From contig JROS01000031.1 of assembly GCA_000769715.1 (NCBI GenBank), forward strand, positions 1 to 32,742: a stretch of 32,742 nucleotides of DNA, in the 5' to 3' direction. The stretch is from Desulfobulbus sp. Tol-SR. GTDB taxonomy: Bacteria; Desulfobacterota; Desulfobulbia; Desulfobulbales; Desulfocapsaceae. Of this stretch, positions 17,886 to 25,602 are shown in pieces. The notes below the pieces were generated by a model. The model saw only the letters and a list, made by a program, of their open reading frames with translations. It ran no database searches and had not been told where the DNA came from. Positions within the stretch are counted from its first letter, which is position 1. Each line of letters starts with the position of its first letter. The translations under genes and the position numbers were made by a program.

Positions 17886-19538
17886 TCAGGAGTTCAGAAT
17901 CTTGCGGGCGGACTCGTCATTGACATCGGAGACATGGGGGATCCCGGTCTCTCGCGCCGTTTCCCGGTTGCCGGAGAAGATATCGTTGCGGGTGACCTGG
18001 TTCAGGGAGAATTTTCTGCACCCGGCCATGAGCTGCTGTACCCCGCAGGCCAGTTTATCGGCCAGGGTGTAGAAGCCGATGGCGCCATAGGGGATGTTCT
18101 TCATCTCGTCCTTGCCGACCATCTTCTCGACATCGTGGTAGCCGGCGAAGATTTCATCGGCGGTCTTGCCCTGCTCGAGCACGGTCTTGGGCAGTTCGTT
18201 CCAGTTGCCGTTGACATGCTCCCTTCTTTCCGGATAGATGGCGCCTTCGATATTGGCCCCCAGAAATCCCGGAATCATGATGCCGCGTCCCATGCAGACC
18301 AGCTTGGTGTAGGGGGCGCCCAGGGCCAGGGCCTTGAAGATATGGTCTTCGAGGGCGAAACCGCCGGCAAAGGACATATCCACCACCTGCCTGCCCTTGG
18401 CGGCAAGCATATTGGCGTATTCATGGGCCTTGGAATGGAGGATGATCGACGGCACGCCCCAGCTCTGCATCATGTTCCAGGGGCTCATCCCGGTACCGCC
18501 GCCCGAGCCGTCGATGGTGAGCAGGTCGAGCTCGGCATCGGTGGAGAACTTGATGGCCATGGCCAGTTCTTCCATGCCGTAGGAGCCGGTCTTCAGGGTC
18601 ACCCGATTAAAGCCGAGTCGGCGCAGGTACTCGACGCTGCTCATGAAATCTTCCCTGACCTTGTCGACCGAATTGAGCTGGGTTGCCCCCAGCCGGCTGT
18701 GCCGGGCAAAGGACTTGATCGCCCCCTGCTCGAAACCTTTCTGCACCTCCGGGATGGTGGGATCGGGATCGACCACATAGCCGCGCTCCTTGAGGAACAT
18801 GGCGTACTCGATGCTCCGCACCTGGATCTCGCCGCCGATGTTCTTGGCACCCTGGCCCCATTTCAGTTCGATAATGCATTTGTCGCCGTATTTGTCGGCC
18901 ACGTACTCGGCAACGCCGTTGCGGGTGTCCTCGACGTTGAGCTGGACGATGATGGCGCCATAGCCGTCATGGTAGCGCATATAGGTCTCGATCCGGCGGT
19001 CAAGCTCCGGCGCCGATTTGATCTTGCCCTTCTTCTCCAATCCGGGGTTGATCTCCGACTTGCGGTCGACGCCGACGACATTTTCACCGATGACCACCGG
19101 AATGCCGACCAACGCACCGCCGATGGCGAAGGAATCCCAGTACTTTTCGGCAATGAAGGTCGAACCCAGGGCACCGGTCATCAGCGGCATGCGGATCTTG
19201 GTCTTGACCTTTTTGCCGAACTCGGTTTCCAGGCTGACGTTGGGGAAGATGCAGTCATCCTGGCTGTTGGTAAGTCCATCCGTCATGCCCTGGGCCCCAT
19301 AGGCATACCCCTGGATCCGCAGGGAATTATAGGAAACGCCGACATGCGTGGTATTGTTGGCGCCGGCGGTCACCAGGCCGAAACTGCGCGGGTAGAGCAG
19401 CTTGCGACCGACCATGCTGGACAGCCAGGTCTCACATTTTCCCTTGCAATCAGCCCGGCAGAGGGTGCACAGGCTCGATTCGGCGGCATCGCCGCGATTC
19501 ATGGTGCCAAGTACGTCATTACTCTTTGAAAATCTCAT
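17886..19538 (-). CDS. FMN-binding glutamate synthase family protein
   Basis: A 550-residue protein resembling the central FMN/synthase domain of glutamate synthase as a free-standing protein (archaeal/delta-proteobacterial type), without the glutaminase domain. Visible signatures are KIRMPLMTGALGST, KWGQGAKNIGGE (synthase loop), DLLTIDGSGGGTGMSPW (FMN phosphate-binding glycine cluster) and MSFAGGFALEDHIFKALALGA. Near the N-terminus (about residues 23-35) is CTLCRADCKGKC, a cysteine cluster that could hold an Fe-S centre. I prefer ATG 19538 to the ATG three codons upstream, because AAGGA is 8 bases before it but abuts the earlier one. Glutamate synthesis is a possible role, but stand-alone relatives are uncharacterised. 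It is monocistronic with an AT-rich upstream region. Confidence 0.85.
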   Translation of the reverse strand: MRFSKSNDVLGTMNRGDAAESSLCTLCRADCKGKCETWLSSMVGRKLLYPRSFGLVTAGANNTTHVGVSYNSLRIQGYAYGAQGMTDGLTNSQDDCIFPNVSLETEFGKKVKTKIRMPLMTGALGSTFIAEKYWDSFAIGGALVGIPVVIGENVVGVDRKSEINPGLEKKGKIKSAPELDRRIETYMRYHDGYGAIIVQLNVEDTRNGVAEYVADKYGDKCIIELKWGQGAKNIGGEIQVRSIEYAMFLKERGYVVDPDPTIPEVQKGFEQGAIKSFARHSRLGATQLNSVDKVREDFMSSVEYLRRLGFNRVTLKTGSYGMEELAMAIKFSTDAELDLLTIDGSGGGTGMSPWNMMQSWGVPSIILHSKAHEYANMLAAKGRQVVDMSFAGGFALEDHIFKALALGAPYTKLVCMGRGIMIPGFLGANIEGAIYPERREHVNGNWNELPKTVLEQGKTADEIFAGYHDVEKMVGKDEMKNIPYGAIGFYTLADKLACGVQQLMAGCRKFSLNQVTRNDIFSGNRETARETGIPHVSDVNDESARKILNS

Positions 19539-20124
19539 GCTCGTCATCCTTGTGTTGAAATGAATGGATTTACGTCTGTACCGCTGCCTTGATACCCCGG
19601 CAGCGACTTTGGCCCGAGACTTTACGTCACGCAGTTACCAGCAGGAGCTGTATATTCATGACGGAATACCAGAATGCTCTACAAAAAAGATAGAAAACTA
19701 CAATAATGTCATGCCGGAAAAAACATTAGCTGACTCCACCATGGAAATCAATCGATTTATATTGTCATCGGATAAAGGCTAAAAACAGATGAACTACCGT
19801 AACTCAGCCATTTAAGGGAATTCCGGAGAGGAATGGAGAACGCGTCCGCCGAAGCCGGTGCGGGCCCTGCCCATCGGACGATGATACCAGCGGGGGTGAC
19901 TCCGGAAGAAAGTCCGCCCTTCTCCCGGAGCCGGAATTGTCGGCAGAATGGGTGACGGATGAGGTAAACAAAAGGAGGAGCCGTTCAGGAGTGAGCCGAC
20001 GAAATATCTGCGGACTCTGTCGCCACAGACAAACGCCATGTGATCAACGCATGGCAGAGGGCGGGAGGTTGATATGGCGTATCATGTGGTTCCTTTTCTC
20101 TCAATCCGGGATCCCGGCAGCAGG
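19539..20124. other. Intergenic region upstream of the glutamate-synthase-like gene
   Basis: A 586-base stretch without a convincing gene. About 19655-19800 is clearly AT-rich against the GC-rich surroundings and probably holds the promoter of the gene at 17886-19538. One weak pair on the minus strand is TTGATT (19751-19746), 17 bases, then TAATGT (19728-19723). A possible 45-residue GTG-started frame at 19991 is discussed among the rejected items. Confidence 0.4.
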
Positions 20125-20331
20125 CTAGACAGTCGGCTTCGGGGAGATCATGCGCCCCCCGTGCGGATCGAGCCGCTTCGCTGCGCCCTCCATGGTTGCG
20201 AGTTCACTGCCGGTCTTCGCTGAAAACATCCGCTTGAGACCGTATCCCAGCAGCATACCGAGCGGCAGGATGATCTGCAGCGCGACAGGTACAAACCAGA
20301 ACAGTACGATAATGCTGTCGATGTGCGTCAT
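20125..20331 (-). CDS. Small single-pass membrane protein
   Basis: A 68-residue protein. Residues about 6-32 form one or two closely packed hydrophobic helices (IIVLFWFVPVALQIILPLG, then MLLGYGL) followed by a basic, soluble tail (KRMFSAKTGSELATMEGAAKR). The ATG at 20331 has an excellent Shine-Dalgarno, GGGAGGTGA, about 5 bases upstream, which is why I accept it despite its size. No family recognised. It is divergent from the LuxR-type regulator gene, whose start is about 45-105 bases away, so the two could share a control region. Confidence 0.65.
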   Translation of the reverse strand: MTHIDSIIVLFWFVPVALQIILPLGMLLGYGLKRMFSAKTGSELATMEGAAKRLDPHGGRMISPKPTV

Positions 20332-20436
20332 GGCGTCACCTCCCGGCAATTGGAACACGGCCTGTCGGAATCTACATGCCACCGATCCGGATGAACCGGT
20401 CTCCATCCGTTCAATCCGTCCCCCGCGGTATCTTCG

Positions 20437-21063
20437 ATGTCGGGGAAATACCGCTTCCTCGGCAGGCAGCAGGAGCATATTTCCGGCTATACCAACGCGG
20501 AAGTCCTCGAACGGGGAATCGACCTTTTTCTCCATTCCGTTCATCCGAGTGAAATCGACATCCTCCTGCAGCAAGTCTATCCCGACATGACCGCCTTTGT
20601 CGCCGCGCAGATTGACGACAACGTCAAGAAAGGGCTCCTCTTCCAGTACAATTGCCGCTACAGAAGAAAGGACGGGACCTATGTCAACCTCCTCAACAAT
20701 ATGCATATCCTGGAATTGGACGACAAGGGGCGGGCCTCGCTGGTGCTCGGCAATGCCATCATGCTGCAGAACGGGGGTGATCTGCCCCTGCGGATGAAAA
20801 TCAAGCAGTTTCAGTTCAAGGAACTGGCGGAAACGGTAATCAGCCGGGTCTATACCCCCCTGCCGGAACACAAGCACCTGACGGCAAGGGAAATCGAGAT
20901 CCTGCGCTATCTCGCCCATGGCTACACCGGCAGAGAGATCGCCCAGAAACTCTGCATCAGCCGGTTGACGATCGACACCCACCGCCGCCATCTCCTCCGA
21001 AAACTGCAGTGCAACAACGTGGTCGAAATGACCCGGATCGCCTTCCAGAACGCCCTGCTCTGA
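20437..21063 (+). CDS. PAS-LuxR transcriptional regulator, N-terminus probably frameshifted
   Basis: A 208-residue DNA-binding regulator. Residues about 1-110 form most of a PAS domain (HISGYTNAEVLERGIDLF, then YNCRYRRKDGTYVNLLNNMH). Residues about 145-208 form a LuxR/GerE helix-turn-helix: LTAREIEILRYLAHGYTGRE, then IAQKLCISRLTIDTHRRHLL. ATG 20437 has no Shine-Dalgarno and starts inside the PAS fold. The preceding PAS strand can be read in another frame from 20376 or 20391 (SVPRGIFDVG), and removing one G from the run at 20442-20445 would join both. A frameshift or sequencing error is therefore likely, and the full protein would be about 228 residues. The ligand and target genes are unknown; it precedes mrcB on the same strand. 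Confidence 0.8.
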   Translation: MSGKYRFLGRQQEHISGYTNAEVLERGIDLFLHSVHPSEIDILLQQVYPDMTAFVAAQIDDNVKKGLLFQYNCRYRRKDGTYVNLLNNMHILELDDKGRASLVLGNAIMLQNGGDLPLRMKIKQFQFKELAETVISRVYTPLPEHKHLTAREIEILRYLAHGYTGREIAQKLCISRLTIDTHRRHLLRKLQCNNVVEMTRIAFQNALL

Positions 21064-21226
21064 GCAGCCCGGGCGCCGCGGCATGGCCCCCGCCGAACCG
21101 AGGCCCATCCCCCGATCGGGGGAAAGACGCCGGTCCCCCTCCCTGTCCATGGCTAAAACCCGCTGGATATGGTAGATTTTCGATTTTGCCGCTCCCAACC
21201 CAACCCATTGCCGATACTGGACCTAC

Positions 21227-23527
21227 ATGACTGCATCGACCGGAAGAGTAAAGCGGAGGTGGATTGTCCTCTCGCTCATTATCGTGATTGTCGCCGCGAT
21301 ATCGCTGTTGCTGACCCCCCAGGTCCTGCGGCTGGACCGCATGGTCAGGGATCGACTGGAGGGCCGGATCTGGGCCCTGCCGGCCGAGGTCTTTGCCCGG
21401 CCTCTCGAACTCTACCCCGGCCTGGAACTCAGGCCGCAGGCGCTCGAGGACGAACTCGAACTGGCCGGCTACCGCCGGGAGGACCAGCCGGCGGCACCGG
21501 GGGCCTATGCCCGCCGCGACGACGGTTTCGAGATCGTCACCCGGGATTTTCCCTATCCCTCGGGCCTCGAACCATCGGCGCATTTCACCCTCACGCTGGC
21601 CAGCGACCGGGTCACCGCGATCACCCGCCACGGCACGGCGGAGCCCATTTCCCTGATCCGCGTCGATCCGGCCCGGATCGGCAGTTTCCATGCCCTGGAG
21701 CATGAGGACCGGCTGCTGCTCAGCCGGGCCCAGCTGCCGGAGCTGCTGATCAGGACCTTGCTCGCCGTCGAGGACCGGGATTTCTACAGTCATGGCGGCA
21801 TCGCCCCGCGGTCCATCCTCAGGGCTCTGTTCGCCAACCTCCGGGCCGGGTCCACGGTGCAGGGCGGCAGCACCCTGACCCAGCAGCTGGCGAGGAATTT
21901 CTTTCTCACCCATGAACGGACCCTGGCGCGCAAGGCCAACGAGGCGATCATCGCCCTGCTCCTCGAACTGCACTACGACAAGGACACGATCCTCACCGCC
22001 TATGCCAACGAGATCTTTCTCGGCCAGGACGGCGGGCGGGCGATCCACGGCTTCGGGCGGGCCAGCCGCTTCTATTTCCGGCGGGATCTGGCCGATCTCA
22101 GCCCGGAACAGATCGCCCTGCTGATCGGCATGATCAAGGGACCGAGCACCTACGATCCCCGCCGCCATCCCGAAGAGAGCCTGCAACGCCGGGCGGTGGT
22201 CCTCGCCGTCATGCGCGATACGGGCCTCATCGACGAGCCCCTGTATCAACAGGCGATGGGCGAACCCCTCGATCATTCCACCCGGGCCATGAAGGGGGGG
22301 AGCCGCTATCATGCCTTCCTCGACCTGGTCCGGCGCGAGCTGCAGCGGGAGTACCGCGAGCAGGACCTCAACGGCAGGGGGATGAAGATCCTTACCACCC
22401 TCGATCCCCAGACCCAATGGCAGGTGGAGAATCAACTCGACCGGACCCTGGGCACCATTGAAAAGAAGGGCGGCACCCTGGAGGGGGCGGTGGTGATCAC
22501 CGGCCGGGAAAACGGCGAGATCCTGGCCCTGGCCGGCAGCCGCAACGTCCGGATGGCGGGTTTCAACCGGGCGATCGACGCCCGCCGCCCCATCGGCTCG
22601 CTGATCAAGCCGGCCGTCTATCTGGCGGCCCTGGAACAGGGCTACACCCTGACCAGCCCGCTGCAGGACACCGCCATCAGCATCCCGTCGCCCGGCGGAC
22701 AGACCTGGCGACCGCAGAACTACGATCGCCGCGAGCATGGGCAGGTGCCGTTGTATCAGGCCCTCGCCAATTCCTACAACCTCGCCACGGTCCGGCTGGG
22801 CATGGCGGTCGGGCTCGACAAGGTCATCGACTGTGCCAAGAGACTCGGGATGCAAGGCGACATCGCCCCCTATCCCTCGTTCCTGCTCGGCACCGCCGAG
22901 ATGACGCCGCTCGAGGTCGGCCAGATGTACCAGACCTTCGCCACCGGCGGTTTCCATCAACCGCTGCGCTGCATCGACAGCGTCCTCGATACCGACAACG
23001 CCCTGCTGAAGAGGTACGGGATGGAGGTCGAGCAGCGTTTTGCCCCTGCCGGGGTGTTTCTCCTCAACACCGCCCTGCAGCATACCGTCAGTGAAGGGAC
23101 GGGCCGGGCCTTGACCCGGTTCGTCCCGGCCGCGCATGCCGTCGCCGGCAAGACCGGCACCACCGACAACCTGCGCGACAGCTGGTTCGCCGGCTTCACC
23201 GGCGACAAACTGGCCGTCGTCTGGGTGGGCCGCGACGACAACCTGCCGGCCGGGGTGACCGGGGCCTCCGGGGCCCTGATCGTCTGGGGAAGTATCATCA
23301 AAGGCCTGCATCCCAGCCCGCTGGAACTGGTTGAACCGCCCGATATCCAATGGGCATGGATCGACAAACGCACGTTCGCGGCGACGAGCCGCCTCAATCC
23401 GGACGGGGTCGCCCTGCCGTTCGTGGCCGGCACCGCCCCCGAAGATGCCCCCGCCCTGCCCGGGATGGAGGCGATCGAACAGAAGACCAGGGGCCTGATG
23501 AACTCGGTCCGCAGCTGGTTCGAATAG
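21227..23527 (+). CDS. mrcB: Penicillin-binding protein 1B (bifunctional class A PBP)
   Basis: A 766-residue peptidoglycan glycosyltransferase/transpeptidase anchored by a helix at about residues 11-30. A UB2H-like region (about 50-150; WALPAEVFARPLELYPGLEL) is typical of PBP1B. The GT51 domain has catalytic Glu182 in VEDRDFYSHGGI and QGGSTLTQQLARNFF. The transpeptidase domain carries Ser458-Lys461 (GSLIKP), SYN at 516-518 and KTGT at 642-645. It is the first gene of an apparent mrcB - TPR lipoprotein - aroC series, with 19 bases to the next gene. It is the second class A PBP in this window beside pbpC. PBP1B of E. coli needs an outer-membrane lipoprotein activator, which makes the next gene of interest. 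Confidence 0.95.
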   Translation: MTASTGRVKRRWIVLSLIIVIVAAISLLLTPQVLRLDRMVRDRLEGRIWALPAEVFARPLELYPGLELRPQALEDELELAGYRREDQPAAPGAYARRDDGFEIVTRDFPYPSGLEPSAHFTLTLASDRVTAITRHGTAEPISLIRVDPARIGSFHALEHEDRLLLSRAQLPELLIRTLLAVEDRDFYSHGGIAPRSILRALFANLRAGSTVQGGSTLTQQLARNFFLTHERTLARKANEAIIALLLELHYDKDTILTAYANEIFLGQDGGRAIHGFGRASRFYFRRDLADLSPEQIALLIGMIKGPSTYDPRRHPEESLQRRAVVLAVMRDTGLIDEPLYQQAMGEPLDHSTRAMKGGSRYHAFLDLVRRELQREYREQDLNGRGMKILTTLDPQTQWQVENQLDRTLGTIEKKGGTLEGAVVITGRENGEILALAGSRNVRMAGFNRAIDARRPIGSLIKPAVYLAALEQGYTLTSPLQDTAISIPSPGGQTWRPQNYDRREHGQVPLYQALANSYNLATVRLGMAVGLDKVIDCAKRLGMQGDIAPYPSFLLGTAEMTPLEVGQMYQTFATGGFHQPLRCIDSVLDTDNALLKRYGMEVEQRFAPAGVFLLNTALQHTVSEGTGRALTRFVPAAHAVAGKTGTTDNLRDSWFAGFTGDKLAVVWVGRDDNLPAGVTGASGALIVWGSIIKGLHPSPLELVEPPDIQWAWIDKRTFAATSRLNPDGVALPFVAGTAPEDAPALPGMEAIEQKTRGLMNSVRSWFE

Positions 23528-23546
23528 CCATCCTCTCGGAGCGCCT

Positions 23547-24056
23547 ATGACCGCAACCACCATCCGCCGCCCCTCCGCCAACCGGCTACTGCCGCTGGTC
23601 CCGTTCCTCCTGCTGTTGCTGCTGACGGTCATCCTCCACGGCTGTGCCGTGACCGTCCCGGCCCCCTCGCGCCCGAGCCGGCCGCAGCCGACTGAGATCC
23701 CGCCGCCGACCGCACCGGCGCCGGCGGAGGTGCCGGCGCCGGTCGAGCCGAGTCCGGGCGAAGTGGCCCGGCCGACCGGGCCGGCAGGCTCGCTCTACCT
23801 CGAGGCCGAGTCGGCACTGCGCTCGGGCAACCCAGGACGGGCCGAGATCCTCGTCGAACGGGCGTTGCGGATCGATCCAGGCAACGCCCGCTACTGGCAT
23901 CTGCTCGGTCGGGCCAAGTTCGACCAAGGCGCCTATCCCCAGGCGATGCAGTTTTTCCGCAAGGCCGAAAGCCGGATCCGCGGCGACCGGGAACTGGCCC
24001 GCCGCAACCGGGAATACCTTGATGCCGCCGCGGCCAAGGCCGGCGGCCGGCAGTAG
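23547..24056 (+). CDS. TPR-repeat lipoprotein
   Basis: A 169-residue exported lipoprotein. A basic N-terminus and the hydrophobic stretch LLPLVPFLLLLLLTVI lead to the lipobox LHGC, with Cys at about residue 33. A proline-rich, low-complexity linker follows (about 38-78), as expected for a tether spanning the periplasm. Residues about 82-150 contain two tetratricopeptide-like repeats (LYLEAESALRSGNPGRAEIL, then RYWHLLGRAKFDQGAYPQAM). It lies 19 bases after mrcB with CGGAGC before its ATG, so it is surely co-transcribed. Architecture and position suggest an LpoA/LpoB-like partner of PBP1B, but that is inference; no direct homology to LpoB is seen. Confidence 0.8.
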   Translation: MTATTIRRPSANRLLPLVPFLLLLLLTVILHGCAVTVPAPSRPSRPQPTEIPPPTAPAPAEVPAPVEPSPGEVARPTGPAGSLYLEAESALRSGNPGRAEILVERALRIDPGNARYWHLLGRAKFDQGAYPQAMQFFRKAESRIRGDRELARRNREYLDAAAAKAGGRQ

Positions 24057-24167
24057 CGCCCCACCGGGCAGCGCTCGACGAACCGGATTCCGCACCTGCA
24101 GCAGGTCTGGTGGCGGAAGGACGGTCCGCAATCGGCCGCTGCCGCCACCACCACGGGAGGACCAACC

Positions 24168-25277
24168 ATGTCCAGCAGTTTCGGCACCCTCTTTCGTATC
24201 AGCACCTTCGGCGAATCCCACTGCAAGGGCGTCGGAGTGGTCATTGACGGCTGCCCTGCAGGCCTGCCGCTCGGCGAGGAGGATATCCAGCCCCAGCTTG
24301 ACCGCCGGCGCCCCGGCCAGAGCAGCCTGACCACCGACCGGGCCGAAGCCGACCGGGTGACGATCATCTCCGGTACCGAAAACGGCCGGACCCTCGGCAC
24401 CCCGATCCTGCTCGAGGTCGCCAACCGCGACCAGCGCCCCGGCGATTACGGCGCCATGGCGGACATCCCCAGGCCGTCGCACGCCGATTTTACCTACCAG
24501 ATGAAGTACGGTGTCAGGGCCTCCTCCGGCGGCGGTCGCTCCAGCGCCCGCGAGACCATCGGCTCGGTCGCCGCCGGCGCCGTGGCCCGCATACTGCTGC
24601 GGCAGAAGCTGGGTCTCGATATCGTCGCCTGGGTCAGCAGCGTCGGCACCATCGATGCCTCAGGCGTCGATCCCGCGGCGCTGACGGAGGCAGAGGTCGA
24701 CCGCAGCCCCATCCGCTGCCCCGACCCCGGCGCCGCCGAGCGGATGCGCCGCCTGGTTGCCGACCTGAAGCAGGCCGGCGACTCCGTCGGCGGCATCGTG
24801 TCCTGCGTCATTCGCAACGTCCCGCCGGGGCTTGGCGAACCGACCTACGACAAGCTCGAGGCCAGGCTGGCCCAGGCGATGCTGGCCATTCCGGCCACCA
24901 AGGGGTTTGAAATCGGCGCCGGCTTCGCCGCCGCCAGGATGCGCGGTTCCCAGCATAACGACCCGTTCGTCAACAAGGGCGGCCGCCTCGGCACCGTCAC
25001 CAATACCTCCGGCGGCATCCAGGGAGGGATCTCCAATGGCGAGCCGATCCTGTTCCGGGTGGCCTTCAAACCCCCGGCGACCATCGCCCTGCCGCAGCAA
25101 ACGGTCGACTTTGCCGGCAATCCCGTGATCCTGGCCGCCGAGGGGCGACATGACCCCTGCGTCGTGCCGCGGGCGGTGCCGATCGTCGAGGCAATGGCGG
25201 CCCTGGTGATGATCGATATGGCCCTGCGGCAGGAATACCGCAAGACCTGGCAATGGAGCGGGGAACAGGGAGTATGA
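24168..25277 (+). CDS. aroC: Chorismate synthase
   Basis: Converts 5-enolpyruvylshikimate-3-phosphate to chorismate with reduced FMN, the last common step of aromatic amino acid synthesis. The 369-residue protein shows [20 protein letters not shown] (the His after GES is the conserved acid), [39 protein letters not shown] followed by SSARET, and near the C-terminus [20 protein letters not shown], all standard signatures. The start has a GGGAGG Shine-Dalgarno 8 bases upstream. It follows the lipoprotein gene by 111 bases and converges with hypA. Confidence 0.96.
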   Translation: MSSSFGTLFRISTFGESHCKGVGVVIDGCPAGLPLGEEDIQPQLDRRRPGQSSLTTDRAEADRVTIISGTENGRTLGTPILLEVANRDQRPGDYGAMADIPRPSHADFTYQMKYGVRASSGGGRSSARETIGSVAAGAVARILLRQKLGLDIVAWVSSVGTIDASGVDPAALTEAEVDRSPIRCPDPGAAERMRRLVADLKQAGDSVGGIVSCVIRNVPPGLGEPTYDKLEARLAQAMLAIPATKGFEIGAGFAAARMRGSQHNDPFVNKGGRLGTVTNTSGGIQGGISNGEPILFRVAFKPPATIALPQQTVDFAGNPVILAAEGRHDPCVVPRAVPIVEAMAALVMIDMALRQEYRKTWQWSGEQGV

Positions 25278-25316
25278 ATCGGGGGACGGGTGTCGCCGGG
25301 AACGGGGGGAAGCACT

Positions 25317-25562
25317 CTAGGCCAGATCGACCTTCATCAGCATCAGGTCCTGACCGTCATCCCGGATGATGGTCACTTCCATTCCCTCCGTCCTCGGGTC
25401 CTGACGGCTCAGGATGTCGACCCCGAAGAGGAAGGATTCCTCGACAACACCGGCATTGCTGCCGATAAGGATCTCAGCCCGGGTGACCTTGTCCGCCTGG
25501 TGTTTCCTGGCGAGGTCGAGCAATTGCCGATGCAGGCCCTGGGCCAGCGAAAACTCGTGCAC
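25317..25562 (-). CDS. hypA: HypA-like nickel-insertion protein lacking the zinc domain
   Basis: An 81-residue protein beginning VHEFSLAQGLHRQLLDLA, the HypA N-terminus (M/V-H-E, with the His that binds nickel), followed by ILIGSNAGVVEESFLFGVDI, equivalent to the usual GxxxxVxPExLxFxF region. Normal HypA is about 113-120 residues, with two CxxC pairs forming a zinc site. Here the chain goes from MEVTII straight to DDGQDLMLMKVDLA, which resembles the usual C-terminal strand, so the zinc loop of about 35-45 residues is absent and the protein contains no cysteine at all. I chose GTG 25562 because CACGGAGAA lies just upstream and homology starts there. It is the last gene of the hydrogenase cluster, 40 bases after hypD, and presumably handles Ni for MvhA. 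Confidence 0.8.
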   Translation of the reverse strand: MHEFSLAQGLHRQLLDLARKHQADKVTRAEILIGSNAGVVEESFLFGVDILSRQDPRTEGMEVTIIRDDGQDLMLMKVDLA

Positions 25563-25602
25563 GCGTATTCTCCGTGACGTCGGAGGGAAGATCGATCCGG
25601 CT

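Noticed and set aside
19991..20128. Possible 45-residue protein starting at GTG 19991 with a CxxC and a hydrophobic end, preceded by AAAGGAGGAG
   Set aside because: The Shine-Dalgarno is about 12 bases away, which is too far. The frame overlaps the end of the opposite gene, and nothing else supports it. Worth remembering only if expression data show it.
21109..21122. Perfect palindrome CCCCCGATCGGGGG between the LuxR-type gene and mrcB
   Set aside because: Could be a 5-pair hairpin but no T-run follows, and such GC palindromes are expected in this base composition. Not called a terminator.
20957..23632. Open frame of about 890 codons on the minus strand opposite mrcB
   Set aside because: Antisense shadow of PBP1B. 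Composition and lack of motifs show that it is not coding, and PBP1B on the plus strand is complete with all catalytic motifs.
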